DNA of 25,856 nt from CAZQEZ01 sp964592475 (GCA_964592475.1 CAZQEZ010000062.1:1-25856); one strand, 5' to 3'. Shown: positions 16,239 through 24,351, numbered from the stretch's first letter. Translations and numbers: made by a program. Notes: a model not told the origin generated them from the letters alone.

Positions 16239-16454
16239 TTAACTCTCTTTTTCATCTTTGTCGGTATCTTCTTTTTCTTCAGGATTATCTGTAGTTATGT
16301 TTCCGTTTTCATCAACATAAGCCAGCATGTCCTTCAATTTTCCACTGGAGTGTTGATTTTTCTTTTCCATTTTCTTTTCAAACTTTTCCTGCTTTTTCTT
16401 TCTCTTTTTCTCTGCCTTTACTTTTTTCAAAAAGCTATTTTGTGATCTTGCCAT
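16239..16454 (-). CDS. Small Lys/Glu-rich protein (cold-shock-associated family of Bacteroidota)
   Basis: A 71-residue, highly charged, probably coiled or disordered protein: basic N-terminal half (MARSQNSFLKKVKAEKKRKK), then a conserved-looking core KLKDMLAYVDENGNITTDNP and an acidic tail. I recall similar small proteins (MxRSQxSF.KK... / AYVDExGNI) encoded near, or fused to, cold-shock-domain proteins in Bacteroidota. Here no cold-shock gene is adjacent. The gene ends 20 nt from a strong shared hairpin. The function is unknown; nucleic-acid binding through the basic half is a guess. Confidence 0.72.
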   Translation of the reverse strand: MARSQNSFLKKVKAEKKRKKKQEKFEKKMEKKNQHSSGKLKDMLAYVDENGNITTDNPEEKEDTDKDEKES

Positions 16455-16529
16455 AAATTAAATTTTTGTGTAGAAAACAAGGTATTAATATACCCGGCTC
16501 AAGATTTTCTTGAGCAAACACCAATTAAA

Positions 16530-17627
16530 TTATACCATTTTAAAATTTGCCCCTCTACCTAACTTACGCAACAAACTAAAATGCTGCATAACTGCAGATC
16601 GAAAACTTCTTTGCACATAATATGGCAAATTAAACTCAGCGGCGGTATTTTTTACGATAGACGCAATTTTCGGATAATGAACATGGCAAATGTTGGGAAA
16701 CAAATGATGCTCAATTTGAAAATTTAAACCGCCTATCATCCAGCTAAAAAATCGACTACTGGTGGCATAATTAGTAGTGGTGTGCAATTGATGTACCCAC
16801 CAATTTTCTTCAATTTCTTCTTCTTCCTGCATCAAAAATTCCGAAGTAGGCATTACATGCGCAGTTTGGAATATGAGCGTTAGCAGCAAGCCAGTGACAA
16901 AGTGCATAGTTACGAACATAGCAACAACCAACCATGGCGACACAGGCAATACTAGCATGGGCAATACAAGAAAAAGACCTAAATAAAGAATTTTTTGAAT
17001 TATAATTATAGTAAAAGTTTTATTAAAATCATTTTTAGATTTTATCAATCCCTCTCCCCTATATTCAAAAACCTTGATAAAATCTTTTATTGTGATCCAG
17101 GTGAGAGTAGAAATTCCATAAAAAAACGCGGCATAAATATGTTGATATTTATGATACCATTTATGTGGCTGGTTAGGCGTGAAACGAAGTAAATAACTTG
17201 GTGTAACTATATCTTCATCTGCATGCTCAATATTTGTATAAGTATGATGCAATACATTATGTTGAATTTGCCATATTTTTGGATTAGCACCTACTACAAA
17301 CGCAGAAAAGCCCATCAGTAAATTAATTGATTTCTTTTTGCTGTAAGATCCATGCAGAGCATCATGCATTACAGCTGTGCCTACAAATGCTTTACCTATC
17401 CCCATTATAACCCATAAACCAAATAAAATCCCAATGCTACTAATATTGGTGATAAGCATTATTATAAGGGGCATTAAATAAAGTGAAAGTACAAATACTG
17501 ATTTTCCAACCATTTGCGAATTGGCATTTTTGCTTATTTTATTTTCGTTAAAATAATCATTTATCCTTCCTCTTAATGTTTGGGCAAATTCCTTATTAAC
17601 ATGCTTTGAAAACTTGTAATGGATCAT
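16530..17627 (-). CDS. Membrane fatty acid desaturase (acyl-CoA/acyl-lipid)
   Basis: A 365-residue integral membrane desaturase, started at ATG 17627 (MIHYKFSKHVNKEF); a TTG 16 codons upstream would add an atypical tail. The three histidine boxes that hold the di-iron centre are present: HDALHGS (88-94), HNVLHH (123-128) and QIEHH (304-308). The QxxHH form of the third box belongs to the delta-5/delta-6 'front-end'-like branch, although no cytochrome b5 domain is fused. About four transmembrane helices surround the boxes (for example 45-85, 210-250). It introduces a double bond into membrane lipid acyl chains using O2 and a ferredoxin or b5 donor, so it may adjust fluidity. It is divergent from the exonuclease gene with 258 nt between starts. 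Confidence 0.9.
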   Translation of the reverse strand: MIHYKFSKHVNKEFAQTLRGRINDYFNENKISKNANSQMVGKSVFVLSLYLMPLIIMLITNISSIGILFGLWVIMGIGKAFVGTAVMHDALHGSYSKKKSINLLMGFSAFVVGANPKIWQIQHNVLHHTYTNIEHADEDIVTPSYLLRFTPNQPHKWYHKYQHIYAAFFYGISTLTWITIKDFIKVFEYRGEGLIKSKNDFNKTFTIIIIQKILYLGLFLVLPMLVLPVSPWLVVAMFVTMHFVTGLLLTLIFQTAHVMPTSEFLMQEEEEIEENWWVHQLHTTTNYATSSRFFSWMIGGLNFQIEHHLFPNICHVHYPKIASIVKNTAAEFNLPYYVQRSFRSAVMQHFSLLRKLGRGANFKMV

Positions 17628-17885
17628 AATGATTTTTAATGGTGAAGTGCTACTTGAGAAAACCAGCGTAGCCAAATAACTGGAATTGATAAAAATACGA
17701 ATTTAAAAATAAAACCAACTCTTTGAATAGAACACTTTAATCTTAAACTCGAATCAAAATGTAATATTGCAAAGAATCTTTTATATTGTCAATTAATTGT
17801 AACTTGAATTGTTTATATCCCTCACAGAAATTACTAATTTGAAATTTTGAATTAACTTTTTCTTGTAAATACTGTTTATCACACC

Positions 17886-18902
17886 ATGAAACTGCTCGAA
17901 TTTACAGATAAAGGTATCTATTGTGAAAAAGCAGATATATACATTGACGCCTGGCAACCAGTCAATAAGGTTATAGTGACTCATGGTCACTCCGATCATG
18001 CCCGCTGGGGCAGTAAACATTACCTCTGTCCTACTGAGAGCGAGGCAATAATTCGTTGGCGGCTGGGAGATGACAATACTATTCAATCTCATGATTATAA
18101 CCAACCAATTATCATTAATGGTGTAAAATTTAGCTTTCACCCCGCTGGTCACATAATAGGTTCTGCCCAAATTAAAGTTGAGCATAAGGGAGAGACCTGG
18201 GTAGTATCTGGTGACTATAAATTGGAAAACGATAAAATAGCCACCCCTTTTGAACCCATTGCCTGTGACGTTTTCATTACCGAGTCCACTTTTGGTTTAC
18301 CGGTTTACAAATGGAAGCCCCAAGAACATGTATTCGCTGAAATTAATCATTGGTGGCAAAGTAATTCCAATGAAGGAAGAGCAAGTGTACTTACCGGCTA
18401 CTCCTTAGGAAAAGCTCAAAGATTGCTTCAAGGTCTTGACACTTCTATTGGCCCTGTATTTGTGCATGGAGCTATCGACAATATCAACAAAGTAATAGAA
18501 GCTAGTGGCATCAAATTAAAACGTTATGAACGAGTAACAGCAGAAATGCGAAAAGATGCTTTTCGCCAAGCCTTAATTCTTGCTCCACCATCGGCAGCCA
18601 ATAGCCAGTGGATTAGACGGTTTCAGCCATTCAGCTTAGGAATAGCTTCTGGTTGGATGAGCCTGAGAGGAACCCGCCGCCGAAGAGCTGCAGACAGGGG
18701 CTTTATACTTTCTGATCATGCAGATTGGGACGGACTAAACCAAGCCATTGGAGCTACCGGGGCAAAAAGAATTATCATCACGCATGGATATCGTCATTTA
18801 TTTGCTCGTTGGCTTAATGAAAGGGGCTACCAAGCTACAGTTGAAAATACTCAATTTGAAGGTGAGTTGAGTGAAATTGGCGAATCTACACTGGAAAGTT
18901 AA
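17886..18902 (+). CDS. Ligase-associated DNA exonuclease (metallo-beta-lactamase/beta-CASP fold)
   Basis: A 338-residue protein of the mRNA-3'-end-processing-factor-like family known as ligase-associated DNA exonuclease. The metallo-beta-lactamase motif THGHSDHARWG (His33, His35, Asp37, His38) is intact, as are HPAGHIIGSAQ and the second-half motifs LSDHADWDGL and ITHGY. The conserved ESTFGLPVY also fits. In many bacteria it lies directly before an ATP-dependent DNA ligase and a Lhr-like DEXH helicase, together forming a repair set. Here it is followed by 258 nt of non-coding DNA and then an oppositely oriented acetyltransferase, so the cassette is split or incomplete. The start ATG at 17886 gives the family N-terminus (MKLLEFTDKGIYC). 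Confidence 0.92.
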   Translation: MKLLEFTDKGIYCEKADIYIDAWQPVNKVIVTHGHSDHARWGSKHYLCPTESEAIIRWRLGDDNTIQSHDYNQPIIINGVKFSFHPAGHIIGSAQIKVEHKGETWVVSGDYKLENDKIATPFEPIACDVFITESTFGLPVYKWKPQEHVFAEINHWWQSNSNEGRASVLTGYSLGKAQRLLQGLDTSIGPVFVHGAIDNINKVIEASGIKLKRYERVTAEMRKDAFRQALILAPPSAANSQWIRRFQPFSLGIASGWMSLRGTRRRRAADRGFILSDHADWDGLNQAIGATGAKRIIITHGYRHLFARWLNERGYQATVENTQFEGELSEIGESTLES

Positions 18903-19160
18903 CCAAATTAAATTACCCAAAATTTTCCTCCGATTAAAATTCAAGGAAGTGTAAATTTATTTAAATAAAACGGCGCGGAATAAAAAACGAAATAATTTAC
19001 TCAAATGGTGAAGCCGGAGGTTTTTTAAATTTGGCTTATTTTAATTATAAAGGTTTTACTTTTGAAAAAACGGAAAAAAGTCCATGACTATTTAAATGGT
19101 AATTAATATTAGTGGAAGGAAAACAAAGGTAAACACCTTACCGAAAGTTAAAAATCTAAA

Positions 19161-19670
19161 TCACTTCACTACCTGATCTACCACCTTTTGATCAAATACC
19201 TGAAAACCTCTTCGAATATAATTATTTATAGCATAAGGATGGTCAAGATTGCATGTATGCAGCCATAATCTCCTTGGATAATTGGTAAAAGCTTTTTCTA
19301 TAGTAAAATTTAGCAAATACTTTCCTAACCCTTTTCCTCTATAATTAGGTAACAATCCAAAATAAGCCAATTCAATGTTTTCTTTAGTTTCTTTATATAA
19401 TTCACTGTATCCTGCCGGATGACCTTGATAATACATTACATAAATGGCTACTTTAGAGCTGGATATAATTTCTTTTAACTCTTTTTTTGGTAACAGATTT
19501 CTATCAACCCAATTCAAATCGCTACCTACGGCATTATACAAATAAAGATAGTATTCCACTGAAGGATAAATAAGCGGAACTATGGTAGTGTGTTTGTCCG
19601 GAAAATTAAAGTCTAGCCCCGGTTTATTAAGAAGTTGCAAATAGGTTCTAGTTACTTTAATTGTTTTCAT
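19161..19670 (-). CDS. GNAT family N-acetyltransferase
   Basis: A 169-residue acetyltransferase. The acetyl-CoA pyrophosphate loop is RGKGLG (111-116) in YFGLLPNYRGKGLGKYLLNF. The preceding strand (IELAYFGLLP) and the C-terminal LWLHTCNLDHPYAINNYIRRGFQVF (Asn and Tyr typical of GNAT motif B) complete the fold. The N-terminal 40 residues (MKTIKVTRTYLQLLNKPG) fit a subfamily with DUF-like N-termini. The acceptor (amino acid, amine or protein) cannot be read. It is a single minus-strand gene divergent from cimA, with 292 nt of AT-rich DNA between them. The gap on its other side (18903-19160) has no gene. Confidence 0.85.
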   Translation of the reverse strand: MKTIKVTRTYLQLLNKPGLDFNFPDKHTTIVPLIYPSVEYYLYLYNAVGSDLNWVDRNLLPKKELKEIISSSKVAIYVMYYQGHPAGYSELYKETKENIELAYFGLLPNYRGKGLGKYLLNFTIEKAFTNYPRRLWLHTCNLDHPYAINNYIRRGFQVFDQKVVDQVVK

Positions 19671-19895
19671 TTGATTAGCTTTATTTAATTTATAATAAAG
19701 GCACCAAATTATGAAATACTGCCTTTTACTTCAAAATTATTAAAAACCCATTAAGTAATTCAAACCAACTAAATGATAATATAAGTAATGTACTAAATGC
19801 TAATAAAAACGAATAAACTAATCTTTATAATAAATTTGTTTCCTTATTTTAAAATTTAATACTGAATTGTTTTAATATTACCTATCTTTTTATTT

Positions 19896-19930
19896 TTGTT
19901 AAATTATTAATTCAATATTTTATACTTTTG
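19896..19930 (+). promoter_or_regulatory. Promoter of the citramalate synthase gene
   Basis: TACTTTTG (19923-19930) is an exact TAnnTTTG -7 box; TTG at 19896-19898 lies 24 nt before it. The ATG is at 19963, so the leader would be about 25 nt, too short for a leader-peptide attenuator or T-box. Confidence 0.5.
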
Positions 19931-19962
19931 CCAACTATTAGATAAAACTAAAATAAGTTGCA

Positions 19963-21477
19963 ATGCATGTGGAGATAATGGATACCACCCTAAGAGATGG
20001 GGAGCAAACTTCCGGAATAGCCTTTAGTGAATCAGAAAAATTGAGTATTGCGAAAGTACTACTTGAGGAAGTAAAAGTAAATAGAATTGAAGTGGCAAGC
20101 GCTCGTATTTCTAAGGGTGAATATGCAGCAGTAAAAAAAATTATTGACTGGGCAGCATCCAAAGGAATGGCGGAAAAAATTGAAGTTCTAGGTTTTGTTG
20201 ACGGTGGTGAGTCCATTGACTGGATATATGAATCAGGTGCTAAAGTAGTTAATTTACTTTGTAAAGGATCTTTAAAACATGTGAATAAACAATTACGGAA
20301 AACTCCCGAAGAGCATGTCTTAGATGTTATCAAAACTATAGAATATGCAAAAAGTAAAGACCTGACCGTAAATATCTACCTGGAAGACTGGTCGAATGGA
20401 ATGCGCAATTCACCTGATTATGTTATCTATATGGTTGACCGGCTTAAAGATCATGTAATAAACCGTTTTATGCTACCCGATACTTTGGGTATACTTAATC
20501 CGGATGAAATGTTCAAATATGCCAGTGCCATGATGGATCAATTTCCCAATTTGCATTTCGATACTCACACACATAATGATTACGACCTGGCAGTTGCTAA
20601 TGTTTTAGCGGCTGTTAGAGCAGGCTTTAAAGGTGTGCACTGTACCGTAAATGGATTGGGAGAGCGGGCGGGAAATGCCCGACTTTCAAGTATAGTGGCG
20701 GTACTAAAGGACCATCAACAAATTGAACTATCTGTAAACGAAGCCAGGTTAAACAAAATTTCCAGGTTAGTAGAAGCATTTTCTGGCTTTAGGATTCCAC
20801 ATAACGAGCCATTGGTAGGAGAAAACGTGTTTACCCAAACATGTGGAGTGCATGCAGATGGTGATAGTAAAGACAAGCTTTATTTTAATGACCTAATGCC
20901 TGAGCGATTTGGTCGAATAAGACAATATGCTCTAGGAAAAACTTCTGGTAAAGCCAGTATAAAAAACAATCTGAAGGAACTGGGAATAGAGTTAGATGCG
21001 GATACAATGAAAAAGGTTACCCAGCGGGTAGTAGAATTAGGGGATAAAAAAGAATTTATAAGCAAAGATGATCTGCCTTTCATCATTGCTGATGTTTTAG
21101 GCACAACCGTGCAAGAAGAAAAGGTGAAAGTATTAAATTACTATACATGCCACGCCTATAATTTAAAACCTGTAGCTACTGTAAGTTTGGCAATTGAAAA
21201 TAAATTATATGAAGAAAATGCAACTGGTGATGGGCAATATGATGCCTTTATGCAGGCATGTAAAAAAATATACGTTCGATTGAAAAAGCCGTTCCCTGTA
21301 TTAGCTAACTATGTAGTAAGAATACCTCCGGGTGGTAGAACAGATGCTTTGGTTGAAACTATCATTAATTGGGATTTGAAAGGAAAAGAGTTTAAAACAA
21401 GAGGATTAGATTCTGACCAAACGGAATCGGCCATAAAAGCAACCGTAAAAATGCTAAACATGATTGAATACATGTAA
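19963..21477 (+). CDS. cimA: (R)-citramalate synthase, Leptospira CimA type
   Basis: A 504-residue member of the HMG-CoA lyase/isopropylmalate synthase family. The catalytic start DTTLRDGEQT carries Arg11 and Asp12; HTHNDYDLA gives the metal-binding histidines, and NGLGERAGN follows. The C-terminal regulatory (LeuA allosteric) domain ends with RIPPGGRTDALVETIINW. Compared from memory with Leptospira interrogans citramalate synthase, the residues reported to give pyruvate specificity (Leu81, Leu104, Tyr144) are all kept, as Leu76 (EVLGFVDG), Leu99 (NLLCKGS) and Tyr139 (NIYLEDWSNG). It should condense pyruvate with acetyl-CoA to citramalate, the first step of threonine-independent isoleucine synthesis, and be feedback-regulated by isoleucine. 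It is a single gene here, not in a leu operon. Databases may label it 2-isopropylmalate synthase. Confidence 0.85.
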   Translation: MHVEIMDTTLRDGEQTSGIAFSESEKLSIAKVLLEEVKVNRIEVASARISKGEYAAVKKIIDWAASKGMAEKIEVLGFVDGGESIDWIYESGAKVVNLLCKGSLKHVNKQLRKTPEEHVLDVIKTIEYAKSKDLTVNIYLEDWSNGMRNSPDYVIYMVDRLKDHVINRFMLPDTLGILNPDEMFKYASAMMDQFPNLHFDTHTHNDYDLAVANVLAAVRAGFKGVHCTVNGLGERAGNARLSSIVAVLKDHQQIELSVNEARLNKISRLVEAFSGFRIPHNEPLVGENVFTQTCGVHADGDSKDKLYFNDLMPERFGRIRQYALGKTSGKASIKNNLKELGIELDADTMKKVTQRVVELGDKKEFISKDDLPFIIADVLGTTVQEEKVKVLNYYTCHAYNLKPVATVSLAIENKLYEENATGDGQYDAFMQACKKIYVRLKKPFPVLANYVVRIPPGGRTDALVETIINWDLKGKEFKTRGLDSDQTESAIKATVKMLNMIEYM

Positions 21478-21478
21478 C

Positions 21479-21643
21479 CTAAAATATAAGAAAAATACTG
21501 AGCAAAAATACCAATACCAGTAATATAGCTACCCATTTATTTATTGGGTTACTTCCTGGAAATTCATAATCACAAATTGGACACCTTTTTGCCAAATTAT
21601 CAATTTCCATGGCACATGACGGGCATTCTTTTTTATCTTCCAT
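21479..21643 (-). CDS. Small zinc-ribbon, tail-anchored membrane protein (54 residues)
   Basis: A short gene easily missed by length filters. The protein MEDKKECPSCAMEIDNLAKR / CPICDYEFPG has two CxxC knuckles (Cys7/Cys10 and Cys21/Cys24), a compact zinc ribbon, followed by NPINKW and one C-terminal transmembrane helix (about 37-54, WVAILLVLVFLLSIFLIF). Its stop (TAG, 21481-21479) is one base from the end of cimA on the opposite strand. A TAACTTTG box (21655-21648) sits only 4 nt before the ATG, so the message could be leaderless. Zinc-ribbon/TM proteins of this size are common in Bacteroidota; the function is unknown. Confidence 0.75.
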   Translation of the reverse strand: MEDKKECPSCAMEIDNLAKRCPICDYEFPGSNPINKWVAILLVLVFLLSIFLIF

Positions 21644-21675
21644 TCCCCAAAGTTAAAAATGCTTAAGGCATAAAA

Positions 21676-21710
21676 AAATTATCCGAAAGTAAAATACTTA
21701 CGGATAATTT
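21676..21710. terminator. Long hairpin with A-run (terminator or regulatory stem)
   Basis: AAATTATCCG pairs with CGGATAATTT (10 bp). After an A/A mismatch, AAGTA pairs with TACTT around an AAA loop. An A-run precedes it, so on the minus strand it looks like an intrinsic terminator followed by T7. It sits upstream of the zinc-ribbon gene and 200 nt past cimA. Confidence 0.5.
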
Positions 21711-22180
21711 GAAAATTGACCAAAACAACCACTGAATCACTAACTATAATACCTCCTGATTAATAATTAAATTATAATCATTCATAAGCTGGAGATTAAT
21801 TTAGTTATACACTATTTATTAAATGCATTACTATTATTTACGAATGTGGAAATAACTTGTTTGGGTAATTAGTAAAAATAATTTTAAAAGAATAAAGTGA
21901 AGGCTGAGAAAGTTAGGAAATTTAGAAAATATACAATTACAGCGTTTTTCATTAGCATTTCCACTATTATTTACTGCTAAGCCGACTTAAATCACGATTT
22001 AATAAAAAATGCCTCAACGCTATTTAAAGCTTTCAAGCTATATACCTGGCAAAGAGATTAGCCGAATCGGTATATCAGGTCAGCCTTGTTTTGGATTAAA
22101 AAATTAATAATGGTTTAATTAATAGTTCTTTCTATATTTGAAGCTTTGCAATTGTTAGACTGATTGAAAATTATAATAAA
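21711..22180. other. Intergenic region before the methyltransferase gene
   Basis: About 470 nt, AT-rich. It contains a 32-codon frame (22009-22107) that I do not recognise and do not call a gene, the short inverted repeat CCGAATCGG, and the promoter box listed separately. No RNA gene was recognised. Confidence 0.5.
22133..22140 (+). promoter_or_regulatory. Promoter -7 box of the methyltransferase gene
   Basis: TATATTTG is an exact TAnnTTTG match 40 nt before the ATG at 22181. No -33 TTG lies at the usual distance. Confidence 0.4.
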
Positions 22181-23023
22181 ATGGGAAAAAGGAAGAAAAA
22201 GGTAGATTCAAAAGAAGTAGGATTAGATGTAGGTTTAATGTTTTTTAAGTTTTTCTTAAAAACCGAATACCTGCATTATGGCTACTTCACGCCTGATATG
22301 GAAATAGATGTGATTTATTTGAAGAAGGCTCAGGAACAATATTTCGAATATCTGGCCAAGCATATTCCTGAAGGTACAAAGACCATCCTGGATGTAGGTT
22401 GTGGTTCCGGTAAAACAGCCGAAGAACTTTTAAAATTAGGCTATCAGGTAGATTGTGTTTCTCCTGGCAAAATACTTACCGAACATGCCATGAAAAAACT
22501 TGAGGGTAAAATAGAAATGTTTCCCTGCAAATATGAAGAGGTAAAGACGGAAAAGAAGTACGATCTGATTTTATTTAGTGAAAGTTTCCAATACATCCCC
22601 ATCAAAGATTCAATGAGCAAAGCCATTGCCATGCTCAATCCCAAGGGTCATATTATTGTAAGCGACTTTTTCAAAAAAGACGTGCCGGAAAAAAGCTGGC
22701 TGGGTGGCGGTCATCGATATGATCACTGGCTGGAGCAATTAAAAACTTTTCCGGTAGAAACGTTAAAAGAAGAGGATATCACTGAAAACACAGCACCTAC
22801 TATTGATTTGGCCAATGACTTAAGGCAGCAGGTATTAAAACCTATTGCCACCAATGTGGGATTATTAGCTGAGGATCGCTTTCCCTGGATTGCAAAGCTG
22901 TTGAAATGGAAGTATAAAAAGAAACTGGAGAAAATGAGATATAAGCATTTCAGTAATACAGTGACCGGTGAGCATTTCAAAAAGCACAAGAAGTATATGT
23001 TTTATTTATTTCAGGTCCAGTAA
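22181..23023 (+). CDS. Class I SAM-dependent methyltransferase
   Basis: A 280-residue methyltransferase. Motif I, the SAM-binding ILDVGCGSGKT (69-79), follows an N-terminal segment FLKTEYLHYGYFTPDMEID, resembling the entry region of cyclopropane-fatty-acid-synthase-like and C-methyltransferase relatives. Motif II is KYDLILFSESFQYI (about 125-138) and motif III is KGHIIVSDFFKK. The C-terminal third is basic (WKYKKKLEKMRYKHFS), suggesting contact with a membrane or an anionic substrate. The N-terminus is also lysine-rich (MGKRKKKVDSKEVG). The substrate is not readable. It is followed after 18 nt by a pseudogene and seems to be a single transcription unit. Confidence 0.88.
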   Translation: MGKRKKKVDSKEVGLDVGLMFFKFFLKTEYLHYGYFTPDMEIDVIYLKKAQEQYFEYLAKHIPEGTKTILDVGCGSGKTAEELLKLGYQVDCVSPGKILTEHAMKKLEGKIEMFPCKYEEVKTEKKYDLILFSESFQYIPIKDSMSKAIAMLNPKGHIIVSDFFKKDVPEKSWLGGGHRYDHWLEQLKTFPVETLKEEDITENTAPTIDLANDLRQQVLKPIATNVGLLAEDRFPWIAKLLKWKYKKKLEKMRYKHFSNTVTGEHFKKHKKYMFYLFQVQ

Positions 23024-23041
23024 ATCTAACCTAAAACTATA

Positions 23042-23506
23042 ATGCAAAAAAATGACCTACTTTGGAAATCCATTTTGGAAGACGTATTTGAGGACTTTCT
23101 TACGTTTTTCTACCCGGAATCTGCACAAATATTTGATTTTGCTATAGAGAGTAAATTAAAAGGGGATGAATTTACTCTACAATTTTAAAAGGAATTGTAC
23201 TATGAATTTAAAAACCGAAATATTCCTCCAAAAAAGAAATTGGCGATTGCTCTATTTTTACAAAACTATGTAAACTTTGATAATCAGGAATATGTAATAA
23301 AATATAACAACGAGATCAAATACACAAAAAACAAAACAATGGGAATAGAAGAATTTATCAAACAACAAATTAAAGAAGAAGCCAAACTTGAGGGCAAAGA
23401 AGAGGAGAGAGTGAATATGGCCAAAAAGCTTAAAGATGCAGGCGTAGACATTAATGTAATTAGTAATGTCACAGGATTATCTGTTGAAGTAATTAACAAC
23501 CTTTAG
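23042..23506 (+). pseudogene. Rpn-family nuclease / putative transposase, internally deleted, with stop codon
   Basis: The first 48 codons (MQKNDLLWKSILEDVFEDFL TFFYPESAQIFDF) match the start of Rpn/PD-(D/E)XK nuclease family putative transposases. The frame then stops (TAA 23186-23188). Without a frame change, the sequence goes on with the C-terminal part of the same family: KKLAIALFLQNYVNFDNQE, the linker TMGIEEFIKQQ, an (E/K)(E)GK repeat-like helix, and a tail DINVISNVTGLSVEVINNL. The central region of about 150 residues that holds the PD...(D/E)xK active site is missing. It is therefore an internal-deletion derivative plus a nonsense codon, not a working nuclease. An intact family member is about 300 residues. 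The C-terminal 104-codon frame might still be read from a TTG at 23195. Confidence 0.75.
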
Positions 23507-23515
23507 AAAGAAAGT

Positions 23516-24351
23516 TTATAAAGCATTCACCAATTCTTTGTCATTAAGATGATGTTTTATTTTTTTAGTATGGTCGATGAAAACCATATCAATATCGTGC
23601 TGTTTTAGCTCTTCAATCATTTTTTTACGTTTCTCACTTACATTATTAGTTATATTATTTATAAAAATAACTTTCACCCTGTCTGAATTTTCCATGGATA
23701 TCTGATGATATATTTCCGGGTCCTTCTGACCGCTATCACCAATGAATATAGCTGGCAGGTACGGATAAAATGAAAACAACTCCTTTATTTTTTCCTCTTT
23801 AAACTTCCTGGTTTTCAATTGAATGAACATGTTGTTTTCAATTGAATGAACATGTTGTTTTCAATTCCCATGGAACGTAAAAAAAATGGCGCCTCCGGAA
23901 TTTCATGATTCTCACAGAATCTGTCCAGTAAATCGTAAAGATTCCACGAACTTCCGGAAACAAAAAATAGAGGATTCATTTTACCATCAGGATTTTCCTG
24001 CAATTTTTTATACAATTCAGGTACTCCTTCAAAAGCCACCCGGGCGCTGACATTCTTAAAAAGCAGGGTTTTTATTTTCAAATAAGTATTGGTGGCATAA
24101 CTTTTTATGATGGTATCATCTACATCAGAAATAACCATAAAATCACTTTCCTGGTTAGCCACAATAAATTTTGAAGTAACTTCAATGTTTTTTTGTTTGG
24201 TATACGGATTATTTAATACTTGAATATGTGCTTCATCCCAGCCATTTTTCCCTTTACCATCAAATGGCATTTTTACATGGTAAAAGCCCGTAGTGGTCTC
24301 TACGGCATTTCCATCAAGTGAAATTCTTAATTTAATAAAGGGGATTTCGTC
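23516..24351 (-). pseudogene. App1-like (DUF2183) phosphatase gene, 5'-truncated and frameshifted
   Basis: Two overlapping minus-strand frames, 24270-23815 and 23830-23516, together make one App1-type HAD-like phosphatase. The first carries the catalytic DxDxT in VISDVDDTIIKS and FFVSGSSWNLYDLLDRF; the second has the downstream motif PAIFIGDSGQKDPEIYHQI and ends KELVNAL. They are separated because a 23-bp unit (23811-23856) is duplicated; removing one copy joins them exactly as ENNMFIQLKTRKFKEEKIKE. The open frame extends upstream of the ATG at 24270 to 24351 with family-like sequence (IPFIKLRISLDGNAVETTTG) but no start codon, and stops at 24352-24354. The usual N-terminal segment is therefore lost. 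Related proteins are about 300-380 residues and are linked to phosphatidate phosphatase activity in yeast App1. Confidence 0.85.
23811..23866. repeat. 23-bp tandem duplication (2.4 copies) in the App1-like gene
   Basis: The unit begins GTTTTCAATTGAATG and is present exactly twice (23811-23833 and 23834-23856), followed by the first 10 bases of a third copy (23857-23866). 23 is not a multiple of three, so the second copy shifts the frame and creates TGA at 23817-23815 on the minus strand. A single-copy ancestor would have had the 10-bp direct repeat AATTGAAAAC (minus strand) at both ends, an obvious substrate for slippage. Confidence 0.95.

Noticed and set aside
17793..18185. 130-codon minus-strand frame over the start of the exonuclease gene
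   Set aside because: It is antisense to the highly conserved HGHSDH region of the exonuclease and has no family features.
19671..19962. Leader-peptide attenuator or T-box riboswitch controlling cimA
   Set aside because: The predicted start of transcription leaves only about 25 nt of leader, and no Ile-rich leader ORF or hairpin pair is visible.
22009..22107. 32-codon ORF before the methyltransferase gene
   Set aside because: No recognisable motif, no start signal, and such frames are expected by chance in 500 nt.
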